Origin: Plasmodium brasilianum
Lineage: Eukaryota; Apicomplexa; Aconoidasida; Haemosporida; Plasmodiidae
Length of the DNA: 64,000 nucleotides
Assembly (NCBI RefSeq): GCF_023973825.1
Contig: NC_090122.1
Coordinates: forward strand, 310,001 to 374,000
Reading direction: 5' to 3'
Program-made: the position numbers and the translations under genes
The notes under the pieces: generated by a model
Databases searched by the model: none
Told to the model about the DNA's origin: nothing
The model's input: the letters and a program-made list of their open reading frames with translations, nothing else
Shown: piece after piece, positions 25,609-37,083 of the stretch
How positions within the stretch are numbered: the first letter of the stretch is position 1
Layout of the letters: every line of letters begins with the position of its first letter

Positions 25609-26038
25609 GTATTTATTCTAGGTGCACATGTAAACGGGTAAATCTCTTCATTACGCTGAAGGAGTTTTCCTTTGAAACCTTCCAAAGGATGACAAAAAAA
25701 AAGGAGATAGAAAAGTACTTTTCCGGTACAAACGGTGCACACTAATATCATTCTTTATTGAAGATTATATATAATACTTCTTTTTCTTTTTTTTCCTCCA
25801 TTTTGTTTCCTCGTTTGGTTTCCTCGCTCGGCTTCTTCCCTCTTTTTTTTTTTTTTTTTTTTTTTTTTCATTTTTTTTTCATTCATTTTCACTTTTGTTA
25901 AGACAGCGGTACACATTCAATTAAAAAAGCCGCTGCTCCACTCTTCACAAAATAATTTTTTTTACGATACCTGCTTTTTTTAACAATAAAAAAAAGAGAA
26001 GAATATGTTCAACCATTACTTGACATGTGTTATATTTG

Positions 26039-26240
26039 TATCTGTTCATCTTTATGTTCATCTTTATGTTTATCTTTATTTTTATCTTTATGTTCATCTT
26101 TATGTTTATCTTTACGTTCATCTTTATGTTTATCTTTACGTTCATCTTTATGTTTATCTTTATGTTTATCTTTATGTTCATCTTTATGTTTATCTTTATG
26201 TTCATCTTTATGTTTATCTTTATGTTCGTCTTTATGTTAA
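26039..26240. repeat. 12-bp tandem repeat TCTTTATGTTCA/TCTTTATGTTTA
   Basis: About 16 copies of a 12-base unit alternate between TCTTTATGTTCA and TCTTTATGTTTA, partly in a 24-base higher-order order. The unit length is a multiple of three and contains no stop in some frames on both strands, so several open frames arise; none starts or ends like a gene. A related 13- to 14-base AAATGAAATGCAT array follows at 26378-26460. Confidence 0.85.
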
Positions 26241-27286
26241 TGTTTTTGTTTTTGTAATTTTTTTCATTTTTTCTGTTCATACGTTGTACTGATATAAAAA
26301 GGAAAACAGATAAGCATCTTAACAAATAAGAAGAGAATATCACTTAAACTAACAAAGAAAAATGAAAGATAAGCAACGAAAAATGAAATGCATAAAATGA
26401 AATGCATAAAATGAAATGCACAAAATGAAATGCACAAAATGAAATGCATAAAATGAAGCATAAATAATGTAATATAAAAAGTGATGGGTAAATAATGAAA
26501 CACTAAAAATGACATTCAAAAAAAGTAATTTGAATAATGAAAGATGAAAAATAATAAAAGAAATAATAATGGTGCTGCATGAATACCGTCCTATACTTGT
26601 GATTGTGTAATAAGATCATTATTTTTAACTGTACATTGTACGAGCACATATATTCTCTGTATGCTTATTTGTATTGTGTATTATATGTACTACTTGAAAT
26701 TAAAAATGGAAGCAAATGAAAAACCTTAGCCGCTCTAAACTATGCATGTGTTTGTGTATGCATGTATGTATGTATGTATGTATGTACATAATATAATACA
26801 CATTCTTATACATACAGCTTGTGCGCACAATTTCATCAAAAATTTTTAAAAAGAGTAATAAAAAAAAAAAAAAAAAAAATATCTAATGGATAATGCATAA
26901 CGAATAATGAGTAATGCTACATTTGAGTCTTCGCTGGACGTGAAGCTGTTTTCCAGACACAAATTTTCATTCAACTGCATTTTTATACATATACGCGTAT
27001 ATACGCATAAATTAGGCACACAGAAATTTGCATATGAATATATGTGTATATGTATATATGTACATATGCCAACACGTATGCATGTAACTAATCAAACTAT
27101 ATACAACTGATATTATCGACAGCTGACCTCCACCTAATCTCAATCACGTCATGGTTTCTTCAAAACAGTTCTACACATATGTACACGCGTTATATTTTCA
27201 AACATTATATGACATACTTTAAAGTGTTAATAAGCCGAATAGGAGCTACCCGAATAATTTGATTCTACGCCAATCGACAAGCTCTA

Positions 27287-29020
27287 CTAAAGCTCATCTG
27301 CGTAATGCGACGTATTAACGAACTTTAAGCGCCTTTTCAAATTTTGGTTGATTGATATTGCCCCACTAACAACACTATCAACAAAATTATGAACACTGTT
27401 CATATTTACTTCTCCATCAAAGACACGAAATCTTTGTCTCTTCGGTCTGAAGGCAACTAAAATGAGGCAGTTGGAATGTGTACATGTATTTGTTAATCCG
27501 AATGATTCTAAAATATACGGTTGATCAAAAATATTGATATATAAAATTTTTATAGGATCACTACTAAAATTGGATGCTACCTTTTTTATATCCTGATCAA
27601 ACTGTTTATAGCTATTATTTAATAATTTTAAAATTAAAAAACATATTTGGGAATCTTTTTCTGAACATTGCCCCGATTCATATTTTTTTTTTGTTAATTG
27701 TTGATATGTAGTAATATGACCATATAGATTATTCTGTAACCTACTTTGTGCAAATATATGACTTAACTTTAAAGATAAAACATTAAAGTCAAAATTTTTT
27801 AACTGTGTTATATCACCTGACATATTATCTATATCTTCTACTAATAGTAAAGATGGGGTTTTAATATTTCTATTTTTAAAAAGTTTCATAATATTATAAT
27901 TTTTATTATATATAACAGCCATATCAATTCGTTTTTCAAATTCTAAAGATAATGCCTTTAACATTACAGTATTGTCATTATACGAAATAAAAAATATGAC
28001 TTTAGGTATGTCTACATTTTTGGTCAAAAATTTATCTAATTTTTTTCCATTTGATACTTCAACATAAGAGTAAGGTATATGATTATTTATAAAAGACATA
28101 AGTGAATCTTCCGTTCTCTGACCATAAAAAGTTTCATATGTTTTATTCTTTTTCATTAAAATAATATGCGGTAATGATTTGACATTATATTTTCTACATA
28201 TACTCTTTTCATCTTGGCAATTAACAACAGCAAAGTTGATATAACCTTCAAATTTTTTAGTAAATCGTAAATACATTTTTTTAAAAGATTTACAATGAGA
28301 ACATGATGGAGAATAAAAGTTGATAACTAATACGTAAGTAATATCATTAATTATTGAGTCCAAATTTTTTGAATTAATTTTTAAAATTTCATTTTTATAT
28401 ATATCTTCATATTCATTTTCAAAAGGAGGATGATTAAAATTTGGACCAGAACTACCATGATTACTGGAACTAAATTTAAAATGGAAATTTCCTGTACGAC
28501 CTTCTCCTCCCCTACCTCCACTTGCAAATTGTCGAAATATTTCATTCACAACGTCCTGATCGAAATGAAATCCATGTCCACCGAAACCCCCACCGCCAAA
28601 CCCTTGACCACCGAACCCTCCACCGCCGAAACCTTGATTACTATCCGAATAATTTTCCCCATACATATCATATAATTTTCTTTTTTCGGGATCTGATAAC
28701 GTTTCATATGCATTTGCTATTTCAATAAAATCCTTCTCTTTATGCGGTGCTACATCCGGGTGATATTCCTTGGCTAGCTTTCTGTACGCTTTTGAAATCT
28801 CTTCCTTTGTTGCATTTCTTTTTATACCTAATCTTTTGTAGTAATCCATCCCATTAGCAAACGACAAAAAAAAAGATAATATTAACAAAATCACTGGGTG
28901 AAAATTGGTTATCTTCTTTCTTCTCTTAACATTTCCAACGTTCATTATTATCTTTTCAACTCTTATAAATTCTCTTTTCCTCATCATATACCCATTCCCG
29001 CACGACATTCGTACATACAT
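27287..29020 (-). CDS. PfJ2: ER DnaJ-thioredoxin protein (PfJ2/ERdj5-like)
   Basis: The frame of 577 residues from the ATG at 29020 probably starts later. Met26 (28945) gives [17 protein letters not shown] plus the hydrophobic [15 protein letters not shown], a good signal peptide. Next come a J domain ([16 protein letters not shown] through HPD at 87-89 to YDMYGE), a Gly/Phe-rich linker ([12 protein letters not shown]), then a thioredoxin domain with active-site CSHC at 240-243 in [16 protein letters not shown]. At least one further thioredoxin-like domain lacks CXXC. The C-terminus ADEL is an ER retrieval signal. The protein should recruit BiP through its HPD and reduce or isomerise disulfides in the ER; the P. 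falciparum orthologue J2 has been shown to be redox active. The extra N-terminal residues before Met26 lie next to a minisatellite and are doubtful. Confidence 0.93.
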   Translation of the reverse strand: MYVRMSCGNGYMMRKREFIRVEKIIMNVGNVKRRKKITNFHPVILLILSFFLSFANGMDYYKRLGIKRNATKEEISKAYRKLAKEYHPDVAPHKEKDFIEIANAYETLSDPEKRKLYDMYGENYSDSNQGFGGGGFGGQGFGGGGFGGHGFHFDQDVVNEIFRQFASGGRGGEGRTGNFHFKFSSSNHGSSGPNFNHPPFENEYEDIYKNEILKINSKNLDSIINDITYVLVINFYSPSCSHCKSFKKMYLRFTKKFEGYINFAVVNCQDEKSICRKYNVKSLPHIILMKKNKTYETFYGQRTEDSLMSFINNHIPYSYVEVSNGKKLDKFLTKNVDIPKVIFFISYNDNTVMLKALSLEFEKRIDMAVIYNKNYNIMKLFKNRNIKTPSLLLVEDIDNMSGDITQLKNFDFNVLSLKLSHIFAQSRLQNNLYGHITTYQQLTKKKYESGQCSEKDSQICFLILKLLNNSYKQFDQDIKKVASNFSSDPIKILYINIFDQPYILESFGLTNTCTHSNCLILVAFRPKRQRFRVFDGEVNMNSVHNFVDSVVSGAISINQNLKRRLKFVNTSHYADEL

Positions 29021-29059
29021 ATATATACGTAAATATGCGTGTATATATGGATGTATGTA

Positions 29060-29412
29060 TGTGTGTATATACGTATAAAAGTTTGAATGTATAAACGTAT
29101 GAATGTATATATGTGTATACGTATAAACGTTTGAATGTATAAACGTTTGAATGTATAAACGTATGAATGTATATATGTGTATACGTATAAACGTTTGAAT
29201 GTATAAACGTTTGAATGTATAAACGTATGAATGTATATATGTGTATACGTATAAACGTTTGAATGTATAAACGTATGAATGTATATATGTGTATACGTAT
29301 AAACGTTTGAATGTATAAACGTATGAATGTATATATGTGTATACGTATAAACGTTTGAATGTATAAACATTTGAATGTATAAACGTTTGAATGTATAAAC
29401 GTATGAATGCAT
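29060..29412. repeat. compound minisatellite upstream of the PfJ2-like gene
   Basis: Built from 18-base blocks of the types TATAAACGTTTGAATG, TATAAACGTATGAATG and TATATGTGTATACG in varying order, giving a higher-order period of about 54-72 bases. It is open on the minus strand for about 155 codons, probably a repeat artefact, and it adjoins the start region of the PfJ2-like gene. Confidence 0.85.
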
Positions 29413-30048
29413 CAATGTATATATGTATATACCTATATGCGGTATACGCACGCTAACAGCTTACACCGCTACTTTGTTATTTTTCACTAGTTCTGCAAAT
29501 GTACTCATAAAGAAATAAAGCCTATTCATATCTACACACATTCAAGAACAAGCGTACATACAAGCGTATATACAAGCGTACATATACACATACATATGCT
29601 TATTTATATGCATACATGTGTAAACATACATACATACATACACATATGCACATTAAAGCATGCGCTCATTTCATCCTGGCACAATGTGCTTCCTTTTGGC
29701 CCTCAACAAAATGAAGCTTTTAAAAATTAATAGCACCACTGCCGGTTGCACACGTAAAAAAAAAAAAAAAAAATAGTCTTCAAAAAGAGTCAGCATGTAG
29801 GTAAAGGATGGCAAAAAATGAGCAAAAAATGAGCAAAAAATGAGCAAAAAATGGGCGAAAAAATGGTAATAAAATGGCAATAAAAAAGCAAAAATTTGGC
29901 AATAAGATAAGCAAAACAAAGAGCAAAAAAAAACTGCAAAAAATGCGATATGTATTACAAAGTAATCACAAAAAAGTTCGTATGTTAAGGATAATAAAAA
30001 ATTACAAATTATTGTTTAAAATGCGTCTTTCCCTTTTTTCATGATAAT

Positions 30049-30138
30049 ATGGCTACGTTACATTACCATTCATTTTTAAAAGAACTTACTGTTCTAAACA
30101 GAGTTTATTTAAAATTAATAGGACGTACCACGTATATA

Positions 30139-30169
<31 letters not shown>

Positions 30170-30690
30170 TATATGCATATTTATATGTACATATATTCAT
30201 ACGCGTACGCACTTACATAACATACTGCAATATTCTCAACGAACTATTATATTAATTTTTTTATTTTTTGCTATTTTTCCATATATCTAGTAAAATATTT
30301 TTACATACATACAAATAATGAAATAGCATATATTTGAACACAATTATAAACCCAAAAAAGAATAAAAAATGGAATAAAAAAAAAAAAAAAAAAAAAATTA
30401 TAATTCCCCGTACAGTTTTATCTTTTCTTTTCCACTATATTTTTTAATGGCATATTTATTTTTTTTTTTTTCGTAGGATGAATACTTAACCTCATATGGC
30501 GTAAGTTTCACAAATAAGATTAATTTTTTATTGACTTGAATCGATTCGTATTTTCACATTTTAGCATATTTGTATTTTTTTTTTTTTCCTTTTATATAAG
30601 GTAATTTTATTGTTCTTAATAATAATTATTCCTATTTTAAGAATATGAAAGATAATCAAATGTACATTCGTCACAGGCTAATGCCATCGC
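30049..30690 (+). CDS. possible small multi-exon gene, structure unresolved
   Basis: The frame from ATG 30049 reads MATLHYHSFLKELTVLNR then VYLKLIGR before entering TA-rich DNA. A 24-base piece at 30477-30500 with textbook splice sites (TTTTCGTAG before, GTAAGT after) reads DEYLTSYG, and after TTCGTCACAG at about 30676 comes ANAIAYISI and a stop, in the same phase. The donor that would join the first piece in phase 0 is unclear (GTATAT inside the TA tract is possible). No family is recognised. The micro-exon signals are good, the whole model is weak. Confidence 0.3.
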
Positions 30691-30758
30691 GTACATAAGC
30701 ATATAAACCTCTGTTCATTTTTTTCTTATAACATATGTTTGAATAGAAACTTTGGAAA

Positions 30759-30789
<31 letters not shown>

Positions 30790-31906
30790 TAAAATAAATA
30801 AATAAATAAATAAATAAAAAAAAAAAAATAGATGTTACTCATACGTTAGTCCCAGTATACATTTTAAATTTATGACTACGAAATATTATGCGTCCATTTC
30901 TTTGATTGAAAGCCTTGCGTTATTAACACAAAATAATTTGTAATGATATCCTCTTAACATTCTACGGAAGGCGTGCTTACTAAGCAAACATATTTATACA
31001 TATATGTATTAAAGTATGTGCTAAGAGTTAGTAAACGCTAATTTTAGCCATTACACCAATACATTTATATATGTTCAAAGGGACAAGCATATAATACAAA
31101 TATATCCATGTATTAAGTAATGAAAAAGGGGTATACTCTGAAATTAAAAAAAAGTGTAAACTCATGGGAACATATTATTAGTATGCATTGAACGAAAAAG
31201 AAATATGCCAATATATACAAACTTGTCCTTTGTACAACACGTACATATGCATACATGAATGTGCTAGTAGGGGCAATAACTACCAACTTTTTTTTTTTTT
31301 TTTTTTTATAAAATATTGTTTTTCCCCTTTTAGGAAGTAGGCAGCTTATTATGTATGATCTATGCATATATAGTTCGTACATATGTATAATATGAGATAT
31401 GGGAAATTAATTTTGATCTTATGGAATTATCTTTTCTTTTTTTCCTTTTTAGCTTCCCTGTTTTCTTCATTTTTTTTTTTTTTTTTTTTTTTTGCGCTAA
31501 TGTACACACATTAGTAACTACCTTTTTTTGTTCAAAATTGTGAGCAGTGAAAAAAAAAAAAATTATATTTTTTATTAATTTTCAAAATATTAAAAAAATT
31601 AGAATATTTACAAATTAACAATATTAACAATAAATGTAATACTTGATCAGGCTTGTTAGTATAACAATACGAGATGATGTTTCTCTATGATTAACTAAAA
31701 GTATATTTGGCATAAAAACGTGAAATTATTTTTTAAGCCGTTCATTTTTGGAGTGTTCATACATGACTCGAAGGATTGAGTGTGCATAATTGTTGTATAT
31801 ATTCTGAATAAATGCAATCTATAAACTTACATACATGTATATACTCGCATATACGTACATATATATATATGTATGAATATATAATAATTTTAAGAAGGAA
31901 GAACAA

Positions 31907-32181
31907 ATGGGAAATGTATCCACGAGGGACGAAAATGTAAAAAGAAGCTTAATACTGTTAGATGATAAACTTGTTCATAATTTGGAAAAAAAAAATAATA
32001 ATACAAACACGGAAATAAATGCAAAAGAGTTAGGGGAGGAAAATGCGTTAAAGGAAATTTGTTCAGTAGCAAAACCAGCGTCACCAGGGGGTAATAAATA
32101 GAACTTAGATGATACATATCTTCATGAATAAAAAAGTTAATGCAAATTGTAGTTGTATACATATATGTGCGTGAAAATAAG

Positions 32182-32242
<61 letters not shown>

Positions 32243-32747
32243 AATATGTGCATGATTAACGTTTCGTGCGCAAACCCCGAGTGTAGCCGCATTAATATGG
32301 ATAATATGTACACGTGTACATGTTATAATTTGAAAATATAAAAAAACCCTCGCAGTGGCACACACGAAAATATAGAAAAAATATTAATTTATATGATCAT
32401 ATATTTACTTCTTTCTTTCTTTATTTATTTATTTGTTTAATTTTCCCCGTACCATTTTTGCTGTAGAAAATGAATACGACGCATTACGCAAAAGAATTCT
32501 TAACGATTTAATTAAGGAGAGAGAAATATACATGAACAGTCAGAAGGATATATTATATAATATAAAAGAACACCCAAATAGTTTGAAAATTCCACAAACT
32601 CATAACGAATGTTTTCATGATGAAAATAAAATATATAAATGCCTTAAAAATATGAACGATTCAACGTCTACTTTTGTTAATTCTTATGCCCGATGTTGTA
32701 GGTATTTGCGAGAATATGAAAGTTGTGTTCAGAAAATAAAGACCTAA
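31907..32747 (+). CDS. twin CX9C protein with N-myristoylation motif, MIC19/CHCHD3-like
   Basis: Two exons, 31907-32090 and 32467-32747, joined in phase 1 (donor G|GTAATA, acceptor TTTTTGCTGTAG) to give 154 residues. The N-terminus MGNVSTRDENVKRS is a good N-myristoylation site and resembles MIC19/CHCHD3, which begins MGxxxSTR and is followed by a short conserved segment; here LILLDDKLVHNLEKK occupies that place. A linker and the helix EYDALRKRILNDLIKERE come next. The C-terminal CHCH domain has CFHDENKIYKC and CCRYLREYESC, two CX9C motifs 17 residues apart. CHCH proteins are oxidised by Mia40/Erv1 in the mitochondrial intermembrane space; MIC19 joins MIC60 in the MICOS complex that shapes cristae. 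The CHCH call is firm, the MIC19 identity is an inference from N-terminus plus architecture. The intron contains a long (TA)n. Confidence 0.75.
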
Positions 32748-33509
32748 GTGAAACATAATTAAAAAAAAATATATATAATTAAATGTCCTTTTTTTATTTT
32801 GTTAAAAAATATTTATAAATTTTAAAATCTCATGTGATGCACAGTTCATCCTTCACTATATTACCATTGTACATATAAATTTACGTACGTATGTATGTAT
32901 GTATTATGTATTTCAAAATATACGCATATTATGCGCTTGCCATGGATTTATTTTAGACCATTTTCGTTAAATTGACAGCATTCAACAAGTTAAAAAATTT
33001 AGAGTGCCAAGATGTTTTCTTTTATTGGCTTGATTTGTAACCCAACGAATTTTCCTCGTTAATATATATATATGCATAAAAGTACACATAGATATATGTA
33101 CATAATATATATGTACATGCATGTATATATATCTATGTATTTGTACATATATGAATATACATGTTTTTTTAACTTTTGAATTTACGAAAATGACACTTTT
33201 CTCAAAACTTTTAAAGGTACAAATATGTGTACATATATATTTATTTATATATATGTTTATATATATTTCCTACTTCACTATTTTATTTGCCTGAATATGT
33301 ACATAAAATTATGCACGCTTTACTTATCCTCCCAGGTGAAAAAAAAAAAAAATAAAAAAAGGATACTTCAAACAAGTATTAATAAAAAGGTGACAGACTT
33401 GAAATATAGCCGTGATTTTACTAAAATTGTTTTTTTTTTTTTTTTTTGGCGAAAGAAATATTTAAATTTGTTCATGCAAGTGAAAAAAAGGTTAAGGTGA
33501 AAAATACGC

Positions 33510-33578
<69 letters not shown>

Positions 33579-33680
33579 TATGTATGTACATACGTGTAAG
33601 GGTAAGATACATTTTACGATAACCCCGATGATTATCATGTACGTGTGGATACATAAAGCAACAACAAGAGGAAACTAATA
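32748..33680. other. intergenic region with long (TA)n upstream of the TPR gene
   Basis: AT-rich with GTACATATAT-type simple repeats at 33060-33150 and a (TA)n of about 52 bases at 33521-33572 in the leader of the next gene. An open stretch at 33335-33500 (Lys-rich, interrupted by poly-T) is not convincing. No other feature is seen. Confidence 0.5.
33521..33572. repeat. (TA)n microsatellite
   Basis: About 26 TA units about 110 bases before the start codon of the TTC4-like gene. Confidence 0.9.
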
Positions 33681-34925
33681 ATGGAGGATGACTTTAACAT
33701 TGACGCGGATTATATAAGAAGATTATCGGTAAAATATAAGGATGTGGATCATCCCTTATTTATGAGTGAACTACCAAAAAATATAGAAGAGAATGAAGAT
33801 TTAGTAGCCTTATATAATTTAATGCTGTGTGATGAAAATGATTTAAGCTTAGCTAGAAATTATAAAGAAGTGGGTAATGATTATTACAAAGACGGAGTTA
33901 AATATTATGAGGATGCTATAATAAGCTATAGCAAAGGCATCAAAGTGTTAAACAACTACCTCGTTTCAGCAACCTCTAGTAAATTGAGCAATAAATCTAC
34001 TGAAAATGGTACTACAAACGGTGCTACGAACGGTACTGAAGCCCCCTTGCGCGAAAATAAGAAGGAAAAAGTGCAGGAACACCACAGAGAAGCTCTAAGC
34101 TTAAACACTCCAAAGGGGAAGGAGGGGGGGGATCTATGCGAAATGGACGTGAGAAACCTGTTGTGTGATTTGTACTGTAATAGAGCTATAATTCATTATA
34201 AAAAAAAGAGGTATGTACAATGTTTAGATGATTGTAAATTATCCTTTTCATTTAATGAAAAAAAATACAAAAGTGTATATTACAGTATATTGTGTACGCA
34301 AAAATTAGAGTTATTCAATGAGGCATACAAATATATTGTTCTGTTTGATAATATTATACAAGATGAAAATGTGAAATGCTCATTAAATATAAAAGAATAT
34401 GAAAGAATAAAAAATGAAATAATACAAAAGTATACACATCTTTTAAATGAAAAGAAAAGAAAAGAAGAAGAGAGAAAACTCCTTGTAGAAATGGAAAAAA
34501 ATAATATTAACCATATACAAAATATATTAAAAAAAAGAGATATTAAAATATTAAATAATGTATACAATGATAATAATAATATTATTCCTGTGTTCTATAT
34601 TGATAAATCTATGTTCATACATTTTACAATTTTTTTAATTTATTTTGAAACGAATATCATTGATACCATTTTAGACGTTTCGGAAAATAATTGTCTCATG
34701 GACTATTATAACATTGTTAAGAAAAACAAAAATAATTTATTACTCTTTTCCTATCTTGAGTTTCCTAATGATATATTTTATATTATTAGTTGTTCATCAT
34801 ACATAAGTGACATAATAAATAAAATAAAAATAATCTCTCCTATTCTTTCAGTACATATTATTGAAAACGAGGAAGCTAATAAACAGTTCCAGTTGAACAA
34901 AAATATTCACTCAGTTAAAACATAA
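33681..34925 (+). CDS. TTC4: TTC4/Cns1-like TPR co-chaperone
   Basis: A 414-residue single-exon protein. The N-terminus carries the Cns1/TTC4 signature DVDHPLFMSELPKNIEENED followed by LARNYKEVGNDYYKDG, the start of the TPR domain (about residues 57-95). After a low-complexity insert (about 110-150) the TPR resumes with LCDLYCNRAIIHYKKKRYVQCLDDC and a further repeat. A charged helix (NEKKRKEEERKLLVEMEK) links it to a C-terminal alpha/beta 'wheel'-type domain from about residue 295, including IIPVFYIDKSMFIHF. In yeast Cns1 binds the C-terminal tails of Hsp90 and Hsp70 and supports elongation factor eEF2. Family membership is well supported, the client is inferred. No defects are seen. Confidence 0.87.
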   Translation: MEDDFNIDADYIRRLSVKYKDVDHPLFMSELPKNIEENEDLVALYNLMLCDENDLSLARNYKEVGNDYYKDGVKYYEDAIISYSKGIKVLNNYLVSATSSKLSNKSTENGTTNGATNGTEAPLRENKKEKVQEHHREALSLNTPKGKEGGDLCEMDVRNLLCDLYCNRAIIHYKKKRYVQCLDDCKLSFSFNEKKYKSVYYSILCTQKLELFNEAYKYIVLFDNIIQDENVKCSLNIKEYERIKNEIIQKYTHLLNEKKRKEEERKLLVEMEKNNINHIQNILKKRDIKILNNVYNDNNNIIPVFYIDKSMFIHFTIFLIYFETNIIDTILDVSENNCLMDYYNIVKKNKNNLLLFSYLEFPNDIFYIISCSSYISDIINKIKIISPILSVHIIENEEANKQFQLNKNIHSVKT

Positions 34926-35284
34926 ACAAAAATGAATAACAGACCATAATATACATGAACAGAATATAATGTAAAAACTGTTCATACATATATTTTTAAC
35001 CACTAACAATTATCATACGCATGTTTGCACACCCATTGTTAATAAAATTCATAGCTTTCATAGAATTCCCCCCCTTTTTGTAAGAACATTGTATTACCCT
35101 TTTTTTTTTTTTTTTTTTGCGCAATAGAGCTACTATAGTTATACATGCACCAATAAACACACATGTATATATGTACGTACGTGTGTTCATATATACATAT
35201 CCAAACATATGCACACAAACTGCATTCATTTTTTTTTTTTTATTACCCCATTTACCAACTTCCCTTTTTCCTCTGTTTTACCAA

Positions 35285-35386
35285 AATGAACATTTGTATT
35301 TGTAACAGCGATAACAATTTATCCTCCTCTATTGGGAGTTTCCTCTTTAACGCTATAGAAAAAGCATTGCTATTTTATCGTGCGTC
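35285..35386 (+). CDS. possible first exon of a small gene
   Basis: ATG at 35285 opens MNICICNSDNNLSSSIGSF then LFNAIEKALLFYRAS, ending at a consensus donor TC|GTAAGT. A downstream acceptor (CTTCTTTTAG, ending at about 35659) leads into a second protein-like stretch (SAHRYEIVHHFKNYFALYKM), but its best frame does not match the phase of this donor. The N-terminal piece looks like coding sequence; the gene model is incomplete and no family is recognised. Confidence 0.28.
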
Positions 35387-35446
35387 GTAAGTGACAACCG
35401 GATACTACGGTCGAACGTCTTTTGCGCCTTTCATGGTACATTAATA

Positions 35447-35563
35447 CATGTTTAATTACATACATGCTTAATTACATACATGCTTAATTACATACATGCA
35501 TAATTACATACATGCTTAATTACATACATGCATAATTACATACATGCATAATGACATACATGC
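35447..35563. repeat. 16-bp tandem repeat ATTACATACATGCTTA
   Basis: About seven copies, alternating TGCTTA and TGCATA endings. Non-coding. Confidence 0.85.
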
Positions 35564-36601
35564 ATATACAAACTTATGTGTGCAGAAAATGGTTTCTCTA
35601 AAATAATTCTTATCAGTTCATGCGATTTTCTACATATGAAATGCTTCGACTTCTTTTAGTCCGCCCATCGCTACGAAATTGTTCATCATTTTAAGAATTA
35701 TTTTGCGCTATACAAAATGAAGCTTCATTCAAAATTGGGCGTACATACATAAATATATGTACGTACATATATATATATGTATATGTATATATACGCGTTT
35801 GTGTGAATGCATATATATATCCTGCCATTTGCATAAACAAATTCGTACATTCGTTTCATATATGAAAGGTGAGGCTCAGGCTGCTGCTTTTCTCCTGCGA
35901 TTAAAAAAAAAAAAAGAATAAAGAAAAAATTCAATTTAAAAAAGTAAAAATGGCATAATGCAAAGAAAAAAATGAAATTTTACAAAATGAACGGGAAAAA
36001 TAAATTTTTATAACCCTTACAAAGTTGTTGAAAATATTTAATTATACTCTTTATAATTTACAGAAAATTAAAAATACAGCGAGGAGTTTTTCATATTACG
36101 AATTAATTTTCTCATATATACCCCCCAATACAACAGGAATATATAATGTTCAATGAATAATATACATTTATATAGAACATGTATTGTTAAGCATGCATGT
36201 AGGCAAATATTTGTTTTCGATTATATATGTTTATCCCTTAAGCATATTTCCATCAATTGTGCACTATAATTTTGGCTGTTCGTACAATAAAAAAAAAAAA
36301 AAAAAAAAAGGAAAATTTATTATATTGGAATGGAGCATAAGGGGGTTTAAACCTTTTATTATATTTTTTTCTTTGCATAGTTTTCTTTTTCTTCATCATT
36401 CAGCAGAAACATTTCATGCATGAAGAACGCAATAGCAAAGCAGTTCATTTTTAGCTTCATACATACGTATATACATATAAACAAGAAGTATGCTTTATTC
36501 ATATAGTATAACTATTGTTTACTCGAATAGAGTTGCTAATTTTCAAAGCGCACTAAGGGCACAGAACTCCCAGAAGGCACGCAAATTTTGTAGTCCCAAA
36601 A

Positions 36602-36869
36602 ATGAAAAGCAAAACGACGCTAGCGATAATAATTTATTTTTACATGTATTACTTTATATCTTGTAAATGCCACTTTTTCACATTTAACCCATACGTACAT
36701 ATATATATTTACATATTGTATATATATACATATATATGTACATATTGTATATATATACATATATATGCATACCTACACAATAGCGTACTTACGCGAAAAA
36801 ATATCCAAATATATGTGCTCCATTTCATGTTGTGTGCAACAAGCTGTTCATAAAAAATACAATTTAACT

Positions 36870-36923
<54 letters not shown>

Positions 36924-37042
36924 AAAAAAAGTGAGGTGATTAGCAAGCGAATGAGAAGCGGACAAGAAAGACAATCCCTATGCAATTTTATGAAAAATCA
37001 AAGGAAAAAAAAATTTACAAAATTGACAAAATAACATGGTGA
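36602..37042 (+). CDS. possible two-exon small membrane or secreted protein
   Basis: Exon 1, 36602-36694, begins MKSKTTLAIIIYFYMYYFIS, a signal-peptide or membrane-anchor pattern, and ends at TAC|GTACAT in phase 0. A possible exon 2, 36944-37042 after GTGATTAG, reads QANEKRTRKTIPMQFYEKSK to TGA in the same phase, total 63 residues. Against it, the acceptor lacks a pyrimidine tract and follows a poly-A. Function unknown. Confidence 0.22.
36873..36921. repeat. poly-A of 49 bases
   Basis: A pure A run of 49 bases in the convergent intergenic region. Confidence 0.9.
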
Positions 37043-37083
37043 AAAAAAGCAAATTTTATCAAGACACATTACTGCACAGAACA

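Larger units (their letters stand above)
23667..27286. other. intergenic region between ERC and the PfJ2-like gene
   Basis: About 3.6 kb with no gene that can be supported. It contains the ERC promoter (right of 23667), poly-T/poly-A runs near 23823-23840 and 23917-23927, a (TA)n of about 46 bases at 24210-24255, CATATATACG simple repeats at 24480-24660, tandem arrays at 26039-26240 and 26378-26460, and the 3' UTR of the PfJ2-like gene at its right end. A 10-base palindrome GTCGGCCGAC occurs at 24460-24469. Confidence 0.5.
29021..31906. other. intergenic region between PfJ2-like and MIC19-like genes (divergent promoters)
   Basis: Holds a large minisatellite at 29060-29412 immediately upstream of the PfJ2-like gene, GAGCAAAAAAT repeats at about 29815-29855, A-rich stretches at 30374-30397 and 30757-30828, and T-runs at 31285-31307 and 31470-31492. 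A weak multi-exon candidate at 30049-30690 is listed separately. No RNA gene is recognised. Confidence 0.45.
34926..37083. other. intergenic region between the TTC4-like gene and the KNL1-like candidate
   Basis: Contains an ATTACATACATGCTTA array (about 35447-35563), GTACATATAT simple repeats, an A run of 49 bases at 36873-36921 and two weak small-gene candidates at 35285 and 36602 (listed separately). The two large neighbours converge here. Confidence 0.4.

Noticed and set aside
26907..27110. Open frame of 67 codons right of the PfJ2-like gene's 3' end
   Set aside because: Runs into CATATACG simple repeats, has no family resemblance and no splice signals; probably 3' flanking sequence.
32153..32365. 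Open frames on both strands in the MIC19-like gene
   Set aside because: They lie inside the phase-checked intron 32091-32466 and consist mainly of a (TA)n tract.
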